Of a stretch of 19,872 nt of DNA, positions 14,646 through 19,872 are shown piece after piece. A program made the translations under genes and the position numbers. The stretch spans positions 1 to 19,872 of the forward strand of contig CAKUXN010000007.1 of NCBI GenBank assembly GCA_934700415.1, in the 5' to 3' direction. The stretch comes from an uncultured Candidatus Saccharibacteria bacterium (GTDB lineage Bacteria; Patescibacteriota; Saccharimonadia; Saccharimonadales; Saccharimonadaceae). The notes beneath the pieces are model-generated. The model worked only from the letters and a program-made list of their open reading frames with translations, had not been told where the DNA came from and ran no database searches. Position 1 is the first letter of the stretch; the number at the start of each line of letters is the position of its first letter.

Positions 14646-14835
14646 ATGAGAATATTATATGTAGAAGACTTAGACCTTACCAATAGGACGTTGAATAATC
14701 TAGAACTTACCGATAGAAGAGAACTACGTCGAAGTGCATATTTCATATCTACGAAAAAAATTAAAAGTATTAAATTCGAAAGTTGAAATCAAGACTTTAC
14801 GAAATTTGGGGTATAAATTATGTTCAAAAAATTGA
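14646..14835 (+). pseudogene. Remnant of an OmpR-family response regulator
   Basis: The ATG opens with MRILYVED, the first strand and acidic pair of a receiver domain, but this frame stops at 14784-14786 after 46 codons. From 14704 a second frame (+1 relative to the first) reads NYVEVHISYLRKKL and then EIKTLRNLGYKL, and stops at 14833-14835. This is the unmistakable final recognition helix and wing of an OmpR/PhoB winged-helix domain. An intact regulator has about 225 residues; here about 190 bp remain. Most of the receiver and the first half of the DNA-binding domain are deleted, and the two ends are out of frame. The last codons overlap the ATG of the kinase remnant at 14820, as in functional regulator-kinase operons. 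Confidence 0.8.
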
Positions 14836-14921
14836 GGAATAAACTAATTTTTATCATTTCTTATTATTTGGCAGAAGAAGCACTGCTAAATCTACAAATA
14901 ACGAGACTAAGTTTATGCTAA
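14820..14921 (+). pseudogene. Probable remnant of the partner sensor histidine kinase
   Basis: An ATG overlapping the regulator remnant's end opens MFKKLRNKLIFIISYY, the usual basic-then-hydrophobic N-terminus of a membrane sensor kinase. After that the frame runs only to a TAA at 14919-14921 (33 residues), without a HAMP, HisKA or ATPase domain. Its position and overlap with the regulator's final codons are what make the kinase reading likely; the peptide itself is too short to prove it. Confidence 0.5.
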
Positions 14922-14934
14922 AATTTTATTTTTG

Positions 14935-14943
14935 TGCTATAAT
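14935..14943 (+). promoter_or_regulatory. Extended -10 promoter for the ABC transporter gene
   Basis: TGCTATAAT (TG 14935-14936, core 14938-14943) is a perfect extended -10, followed by 10 nt and the ATG at 14954. It gives the transporter its own promoter, independent of the ruined genes before it. Confidence 0.72.
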
Positions 14944-14953
14944 TATATATAGC

Positions 14954-17900
14954 ATGTTGGAATTAAAGGATATAACCAAAATCTATGAGACTGGCGGGCT
15001 AAAACATAAGGCCCTTGATTCTGTGAGCGTCAATTTTCGCACTTCTGAATTCGTAGCAATTCTTGGTCCATCTGGTTCCGGTAAGACTACTTTGCTTAAT
15101 ATAATTGGTGGGCTTGATCATTACACTTCTGGAAACCTTAAGATAAATGAAGTTAGCACTAAGGATTTTCGCAACAAAGATTGGGATTCATATCGTAACC
15201 ATCGAATTGGTTTTGTCTTTCAAAGTTACAACTTAATTCCACACCAAAATATATTAGCAAACGTAAAACTCGCCTTGACTTTGTCTGGTATTTCTAAGCG
15301 CGAAGCAACGAGACGTGCTAAACGAGCTCTTGAAGACGTGGGTCTTAGAGATCAAATTTATAAACGTCCGAATCAGCTTTCGGGTGGGCAAATGCAGCGT
15401 GTAGCGATTGCACGAGCGCTCGTTAATAACCCGGATATTTTGCTTGCGGATGAGCCAACGGGTGCGCTCGATTCCGACACTAGTATTCAAATAATGAATT
15501 TACTTAAAGAAATTGCTAGTCGTAAATTAGTCGTAATGGTAACACACAACCCTGAGTTAGCAGAAAAGTATGCTACACGTATAGTTACCATAAAAGACGG
15601 AAAGATTACCTCTGATTCAAATAAATACGGTGGCAAATTAAAAACCAACTTAGATAACGAGGAATCATTTAAAAAACAACGCAAAACTAGAATGTCATTT
15701 TTGACTGCCTTGTCATTATCGCTAAATAATTTATTGACCAAGAAAGGTCGTACTATTTTAGTGTCGATTGCCGGGTCGATTGGTATTATCGGGATTGCAC
15801 TTATTCTCGCAGTATCGACAGGTTTCCAAAATTATATCAATAAAATTGAAGAGGATACCCTGACGTCTTATCCGTTAGCATTGATGAAAGAATCGGCAGA
15901 TTTAACTGGAATTTTACTTAACTTAACGAATAGTGGAGCCGCAAATAACGAGCCTGGGAAGCTACATGAGAACCAGATTCTTACGTCTACTTTGGGTACT
16001 GTTTCAGATAACGATTTGCCATATTTTCGCGATTATTTAAACGAACACTATGACGAAGTAAAAGATGACATAAGGCTACTTGAAAATGAATATAATATAG
16101 ACCCGCTAATTTACACCGTAGATGCGACGGGCGAAATTGCTAAACTAAATCCAAGCAACTTATTTACTTCTTTAATCGGAGAGACTTCGTTGCTTTCTTC
16201 GTATTCTTCAATGACTTCCGTTTACCGACAATATGAGCTTGATAATTTAAGGAATGATACGTCGATAATTGCTGGTCGCTATCCAGAAAAATACAATGAG
16301 ATGATGATAGTATTGTCGCGCCCAGGGGAAATATCAGATCTTCTTACTTATTCGTTGGGGCTTCATGATACACAAAAACTAAATGAAATTGTTTCGAAAA
16401 TTCTAAGCGGCCAAAACGTCGACACTACGAGTGAACCACTCGTGCTAGAATATGACGATTTACTAAATGTTGATTTAAGATTAGTGCCTGCCACTAGCAC
16501 TTATAAGTTTAACCCAAAATACAATGTTTATGAAGACATGAGTGACAATAAACAATATATGAAAAATGTTTATGATAGCGCCGAAAAATTAAAAATCGTC
16601 GGAATCGCTTCAATGAATGGCGAAATGCTTTCGCGAGGAAGTGGTGTCGCTTATCTTCCAAGTTTGATAACTCATATTATTGAAAAATCTAGTCAAACTG
16701 AAATTGTTAAAAAACAATTAGCAAATCCAGAAGTTGATATTTTCTCAAATACTAAATTTGGCGAAGAAGGGAACGATTTTAATTTTGAGTTTTCGGATTT
16801 GGTTTCAATTGACAATAATAAACTTTCTCAGGCGTTTGGAATAAAACTTGATCAAAGCGCCATCGCTGCTGAGACTTCTAAATACATGAATGAAATTTTG
16901 AGCGATGTAACAGCAGACATCTCGCCAGCTCAAGAATTGTTAACAAACAAATTGGGCGAACTTAAAGTTTCCTTTGCAACTTTCCTTGCTGAAAAAATGA
17001 CGGAACCAGATTTTGACCCTACCAAGGTGCCAGAATATGTCGACGAATTTATGGAAAAGCAAGATTTCAGCGATTTAGAAGAAAAATATAAAGTACCAGA
17101 AAGTGAAAACTTTAGTTTCAAAACAATTTACACTGGTTTTCTTAAAGCCTCTCTTGCTAACACTCCAGAAAGTAATTTAGCAATTGAGCAAATGATAAAA
17201 ACTTTAGCGATTAATTTAACTGAACTTACAATGAAAACTGAAATTGCCACTGGTATAATGGGGCTTTCGTCTTATCTTACTAGTAGTTTTTCAAATGCTT
17301 TCAAGGTGGATCAAGCTGCTATAATTGGGGCGTTTAAATTAAACTTTACGGAAGACGAGCTTTCACGTGTTGTAACTGCCATGTTTACGAAGAAAAAATC
17401 GACACTCGCCAATAATTTTTCCTTACTTGGGTATCAAGACTTGAATGACCCTACCCAAATTGCGGTTTATTTCACAAGTTTTGATGGTAAAACTAATTTT
17501 ATGAATTTCTTGAATGACTATAATGATTTGATGAGATCATTAGACCAAGAAGAAAAAGTCATCGATTATAATGATGCTACAGGGGCTTTGATGTCTAGTG
17601 TGAAAGTTATCGTAGATGCCGTGAGCTATGTACTGATTGCCTTTGTTTCAATTTCTTTGGTTGTATCTTCGATTATGATTGGTATCATTACTTATATTTC
17701 TGTTTACGAAAGGACTAAAGAGATCGGAATACTTCGAGCAATTGGCGCATCGAAGCATAATATTTCGAGCATTTTTAATGCAGAGACTTTCATAATAGGG
17801 CTTTTGTCTGGGTTATTTGGAATTGGGATTTCATATCTCTTAATTCCGATAATCAATGTTGTGTTACATCATTTTACTGGTGATATACCACTAAATGCCA

Positions 17901-18025
17901 CGTTGGCACCTTTAAGCGCTTTAATTTTAATCATCTTGAGTATTATTCTTACTCTAATCGGTGGCCTAATACCGGCACGCGCCGCTGCCAAAAAAGATCC
18001 AGTAGAGGCGCTTAGGAGCGAATAA
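14954..18025 (+). CDS. ABC-type ATPase fused to an FtsX/MacB-like permease with a very large ectodomain
   Basis: I place the start at ATG 14954 ([15 protein letters not shown], 1023 residues); an in-frame ATG at 14915 lies upstream of the -10. The ATPase (1-230) is LolD/MacB-like, with Walker [10 protein letters not shown] (38-46), Q-loop FVFQSYNL, signature LSGGQ (142-146), Walker B ILLADEPT (162-169) and switch His198. A first membrane helix lies near 267-290. About 600 exterior residues follow, then three helices near the C-terminus. The FtsX marks are [15 protein letters not shown] and the final [15 protein letters not shown]. MacB-type fusions move or sense substrates at the outer face (peptides, lipoproteins) by mechanotransmission. 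With one permease unit per chain, it should act as a homodimer. The adjacent two-component remnant suggests it was once regulated as antibiotic-peptide ABC systems are. The substrate is unknown. Confidence 0.93.
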   Translation: MLELKDITKIYETGGLKHKALDSVSVNFRTSEFVAILGPSGSGKTTLLNIIGGLDHYTSGNLKINEVSTKDFRNKDWDSYRNHRIGFVFQSYNLIPHQNILANVKLALTLSGISKREATRRAKRALEDVGLRDQIYKRPNQLSGGQMQRVAIARALVNNPDILLADEPTGALDSDTSIQIMNLLKEIASRKLVVMVTHNPELAEKYATRIVTIKDGKITSDSNKYGGKLKTNLDNEESFKKQRKTRMSFLTALSLSLNNLLTKKGRTILVSIAGSIGIIGIALILAVSTGFQNYINKIEEDTLTSYPLALMKESADLTGILLNLTNSGAANNEPGKLHENQILTSTLGTVSDNDLPYFRDYLNEHYDEVKDDIRLLENEYNIDPLIYTVDATGEIAKLNPSNLFTSLIGETSLLSSYSSMTSVYRQYELDNLRNDTSIIAGRYPEKYNEMMIVLSRPGEISDLLTYSLGLHDTQKLNEIVSKILSGQNVDTTSEPLVLEYDDLLNVDLRLVPATSTYKFNPKYNVYEDMSDNKQYMKNVYDSAEKLKIVGIASMNGEMLSRGSGVAYLPSLITHIIEKSSQTEIVKKQLANPEVDIFSNTKFGEEGNDFNFEFSDLVSIDNNKLSQAFGIKLDQSAIAAETSKYMNEILSDVTADISPAQELLTNKLGELKVSFATFLAEKMTEPDFDPTKVPEYVDEFMEKQDFSDLEEKYKVPESENFSFKTIYTGFLKASLANTPESNLAIEQMIKTLAINLTELTMKTEIATGIMGLSSYLTSSFSNAFKVDQAAIIGAFKLNFTEDELSRVVTAMFTKKKSTLANNFSLLGYQDLNDPTQIAVYFTSFDGKTNFMNFLNDYNDLMRSLDQEEKVIDYNDATGALMSSVKVIVDAVSYVLIAFVSISLVVSSIMIGIITYISVYERTKEIGILRAIGASKHNISSIFNAETFIIGLLSGLFGIGISYLLIPIINVVLHHFTGDIPLNATLAPLSALILIILSIILTLIGGLIPARAAAKKDPVEALRSE

Positions 18026-18039
18026 AACATAAATTTTAA

Positions 18040-18405
18040 AGATTCTGCCATAATTTTACAGACATTTTTCCTGGGACGAATATCCCTAATGGCGATGTAA
18101 AAAACGTTCACACGGACAAAGATGGTCATGAAGTCATAGCAGTAACGTTTCTTAAAAAAGATTCTTCTGAACGAAAAATCAGCACCCTTTATGTCAAACC
18201 TGACTATCAAGGAAAAGGAATAGCGAGTAAATTGCTAGAAATGAGTTTTGAGTGGCTAGAAACCACTAAACCGCTCATTACGATAGCAGATTACAAACTA
18301 CTCCAATTCACTAGTATTATTCAGAAATACGATTGGAAAGAAACTAGTGTTTTGGAAAATGCCTACTACAATAATCACTCGCAAGAGCATGTGTTTAATG
18401 GTTAA
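18040..18405 (+). pseudogene. 5'-truncated GNAT-family N-acetyltransferase
   Basis: An open frame of 121 residues ends at TAA 18403-18405. It reads VIAVTFLKKD, then ISTLYVKPDYQGKGIASKLL, which is the GNAT acetyl-CoA-binding motif A (here Q-G-K-G-I-A), then the C-terminal pieces ITIADYKLLQF and QKYDWKET. A TAA in frame at 18037 blocks upstream extension, and no ATG, GTG or TTG occurs before the middle of the domain (ATG at the MSFEWLE stretch). The N-terminal strand and helix region of a normal GNAT (perhaps 30-40 residues) is missing. It sits only 14 bp after the transporter stop, so the lost 5' end was probably removed when that junction formed. The remainder is little damaged, pointing to a recent event. 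Confidence 0.75.
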
Positions 18406-18417
18406 TCAAACAACTCA

Positions 18418-18449
18418 AAAACGCCCCCGACAAAGGGCGTTTTCTTTTT
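18418..18449 (+). terminator. Intrinsic terminator (works for both strands by shape)
   Basis: Perfect 9-bp arms AAAACGCCC (18418-18426) and GGGCGTTTT (18435-18443) enclose an 8-nt loop, and CTTTTT follows. It stands between the GNAT remnant and the convergent ASCH gene. The A-rich left arm gives a U-rich end on the minus strand as well. It is the only clear intrinsic terminator I found in the window. Confidence 0.9.
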
Positions 18450-18462
18450 AAAGGATGTTCTC

Positions 18463-18801
18463 TTAAATTATCTTTATTCTTATACCAACAACACCAAATT
18501 CTCGTTGCTTCTCTTCCGTATAGAATTCCCTGAGAACATTAAGTAGTTCATCTTTTGTCATTGTTTTATCAGCTAAGATTTCAATCGGAAAATCCTTAAA
18601 TAAATCTTCGAAAGATTGATAGCGTATCAGTCCTATTACCTTAGCACCAAATTTTTCTGTTTCAGATTTAGAAAATTCTATCTCATCTCCAAGTTTTATT
18701 TTTTGACGTTTTTCATCATAAAGACGAAGCTCAATTCGTTTAGTTCCATCTTTTATAAAATCATAATATTTTGGTTGTAAATTCATTTCATGCAAATTCA
18801 T
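18463..18801 (-). CDS. ASCH-domain protein
   Basis: The protein has 112 residues and is a single ASCH (PUA-like beta-barrel) domain. It opens with LQPKYYDFIKDGTKRIELRL, the typical ligand-cleft motif (K-x-G-x-K-x-x-E-x-R). KLGDEIEFSKS follows as a conserved strand, and the C-terminus has FGVVGIRIKI as the closing strand. ASCH proteins bind RNA or nucleosides, and some hydrolyse modified nucleosides; the role here is unknown. The frame is intact and retains a leaderless promoter, in contrast to the broken genes on both sides. The ATG at 18801 is chosen because the -10 ends 6 nt before it; MNLHEMN offers a second ATG five codons in. Confidence 0.85.
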   Translation of the reverse strand: MNLHEMNLQPKYYDFIKDGTKRIELRLYDEKRQKIKLGDEIEFSKSETEKFGAKVIGLIRYQSFEDLFKDFPIEILADKTMTKDELLNVLREFYTEEKQREFGVVGIRIKII

Positions 18802-18807
18802 ATGCTT

Positions 18808-18816
18808 ATGATATCA
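18808..18816 (-). promoter_or_regulatory. Extended -10 promoter for the ASCH gene
   Basis: The minus strand reads TGATATCAT (core 18808-18813, TG 18815-18816), one mismatch from consensus, followed by 6 nt and the ATG at 18801. The transcript should be leaderless. Confidence 0.6.
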
Positions 18817-18861
18817 CAAATCATCTAACAACACTATCAGCGACGACGATTTTTCAGAGCT

Positions 18862-19698
18862 TTGCGGAACACTAGCAAAAAGATTTCCTCAAATGGGATT
18901 TTTTATTTTTTTCATCAATTATTAAATCAGCCGACGTCAAGGCGATTCATTATACTGCGAGCTTATGGCAACGGTGGCGAATTACCTTGGTGTCCTCCTT
19001 ATGGCTATAAACATCATCAATTTGAAGATAAACGCAAAACGGTTATTTCAGTTCAGCCAAAAGCTCAAATTGTGCGAGAAATCCATATCAAATATTCAAC
19101 TGGCTCTTATTCTTGTAGGTCTCTAACAAAAGAATTAAATGCAGAATTTAAAACAAAACTACCCACGACACCACTTCAGTATGTAACAGAAGATGATTCA
19201 AACAGCGTAGTTTTTCAAGTGTTAAAAGAATTTAAAATTCCAGAAGACAAATTAACAGAAATTCAAAAAGCTCTAAATGATAGCCATGAAGACGAGATTA
19301 CATTTTACGAAGCAAAACGTAAAGAACTGATCGCAAAACGCAAGCGACTTTCGAACCGCAAGCAAACTATGTATGATTTACTCGCCTACAAGTGCATTAC
19401 TCCGCAGAAATATAACGAAAATAATGAACGCCATAATGAAGAATTGAGGGAAATACAGTGTCAAGAAGAATGGTTAGATAAGGCAGACAAACAATTCTAT
19501 ATTAACATTGGCTATCTGTTGGCAATCTTTCAACACGCCGAAAAATTATTTGAAGTAGCAGACGTAAGTGAAAAACATCAAATTGTCAGTTTAATACTTT
19601 CGAACCTCCAGCTAGACGGTAAAAATCCAATTTTCAATCTAAAAGAGCCCTTTGATAAGCTCATAAACTTGTCAAAAGGCTCTTATGGCTGGGGATGA
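18862..19698 (+). pseudogene. Large serine recombinase remnant lacking the catalytic domain
   Basis: The frame is open for 278 residues, but homology-like sequence begins only near residue 33 (about 18955): AYGNGGELPWCPPYGYKHH is the start of the Recombinase domain (PF07508) of large serine recombinases, followed by PKAQIVREIHIKYSTGSYS and SLTKELNAEF. The text then jumps to a long Lys/Glu-rich coiled coil (about 125-215) and a C-terminal tail. Missing are the whole N-terminal resolvase domain with its catalytic Ser (about 150 residues), the second half of the Recombinase domain and the zinc ribbon. The internal loss kept the reading frame. The first 30 codons (MRNTSKKISSNGIFYFF) look like non-coding AT-rich DNA. 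It cannot recombine; expression is doubtful. Confidence 0.75.
19643..19684. repeat. Imperfect inverted repeat at the end of the recombinase remnant
   Basis: AAGAGCC (19643-19649) pairs with GGCTCTT (19678-19684), and the stem extends imperfectly through TTTGA / TCAAA around a loop of roughly 16 nt. It overlaps the last codons of the remnant and has no T-run, so it is not a standard terminator. It could be a weak transcription barrier or chance. Confidence 0.4.
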
Positions 19699-19802
19699 GG
19701 GACATAATTCGGAACCAAAATATGTATGCGGAAGCTATTGGGAATTTTGAATTGGAATCATTAAAATTAATCTTAGCACCAATATCAGCATTGGCTGCGT
19801 AG
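19695..19802 (+). CDS. Possible 35-residue ORF of unknown nature
   Basis: The ATG overlaps the stop of the recombinase remnant (ATGA). It reads MRDIIRNQNMYAEAIGNFEL and ends PISALAA. The end half looks amphipathic and protein-like, but there is no Shine-Dalgarno or promoter of its own and I recognise no family. It may be the tail of a lost gene of the same element, or chance. Confidence 0.2.
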   Translation: MRDIIRNQNMYAEAIGNFELESLKLILAPISALAA

Positions 19803-19828
19803 CAAAATTTGTCCGATAAGCGTCAAAA

Positions 19829-19837
19829 TGGTATAAT
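19829..19837 (+). promoter_or_regulatory. Extended -10 promoter for the gene at the right edge
   Basis: TGGTATAAT (TG 19829-19830, core 19832-19837) is a perfect extended -10, followed by 7 nt and the ATG at 19845. It repeats the leaderless layout of the window. Confidence 0.7.
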
Positions 19838-19844
19838 AATTTGC

Positions 19845-19872
19845 ATGAAAGCCGTACTGTCGTCAAAACTAT
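19845..19872 (+). CDS. Start of an unidentified gene, cut by the right edge
   Basis: Only MKAVLSSKL can be read before the window ends. The start is supported by the promoter 7 nt upstream and not by any protein similarity. No function can be given. Confidence 0.5.

Noticed and set aside
14915..14953. N-terminal extension MLKFYFCAIIIYS of the ABC transporter
   Set aside because: It overlaps the extended -10 at 14935-14943, and ABC ATPases of this type start directly with the MLELKDITK strand.
18820..18920. Short plus-strand frame reading SDDDFSELCGTLAKRF
   Set aside because: It has a protein-like feel but is only about 35 codons, with no start signal and no family I recognise; it could be debris from the mobile element, too weak to list.
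19643..19684. Terminator after the recombinase remnant
   Set aside because: The stem is imperfect, the loop is long and there is no T-run; recorded as a repeat only.

Overview
The window looks like part of a small, compact, AT-rich bacterial genome, most likely from the Candidate Phyla Radiation (Patescibacteria), with Saccharibacteria the best single guess. That placement is inferred from gene content, very tight packing, frequent strand switches, overlapping gene ends and promoter style; no rRNA or phylogenetic marker is present to prove it. TGA acts as a stop codon (for example at the ends of the genes at 4269 and 9521), so the recoded UGA=Gly lineages (Gracilibacteria, SR1) are excluded.

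Layout. 1-2075 (minus): a GT4 glycosyltransferase followed 4 bp later by a GH57 alpha-amylase-type enzyme that runs off the left edge, a likely cytoplasmic alpha-glucan module. 2142-4285 (plus): tRNA-Trp, a membrane-anchored CE4 polysaccharide deacetylase starting 6 nt after the tRNA CCA end, a P-loop kinase-like protein and a YgjP-type zinc metallopeptidase. 4269-4601 (minus): a very small degenerate GHKL-ATPase-like protein. 4661-5152 (plus): a sortase. 5127-7097 (minus): a GH97 alpha-glucosidase-like enzyme without a signal peptide. 7132-9521 (plus): a CapA-like protein and a class-A beta-lactamase-fold serine hydrolase. 9500-11394 (minus): a multi-pass membrane protein and a CAP-domain exported protein. 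11559-14547 (minus): a three-gene, TAATG-coupled operon of VTC domain protein, DUF4956 membrane protein and a beta-helix carbohydrate-binding-type surface protein. 14646-14921 (plus): the wreck of a two-component system (OmpR-type regulator plus sensor kinase), followed by an intact ABC-ATPase/FtsX-type permease fusion (14954-18025). 18040-19802: an eroded region with a headless GNAT acetyltransferase, an intrinsic terminator, an intact ASCH-domain gene and a serine recombinase that has lost its catalytic domain. A new gene starts at 19845 and runs off the right edge.

The strongest overall pattern is transcriptional. Nearly every first gene of a transcription unit has an extended -10 element (TGnTATAAT or close variants) only 6-10 nt upstream of its start codon, which implies leaderless mRNA. 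Internal operon genes instead carry Shine-Dalgarno sequences or overlap the previous stop codon. The proteins fall into two themes: envelope building and remodelling (deacetylase, sortase, CapA-like, beta-lactamase-like, CAP, VTC/DUF4956/beta-helix, ABC-FtsX) and alpha-glucan metabolism (GT4, GH57, GH97).
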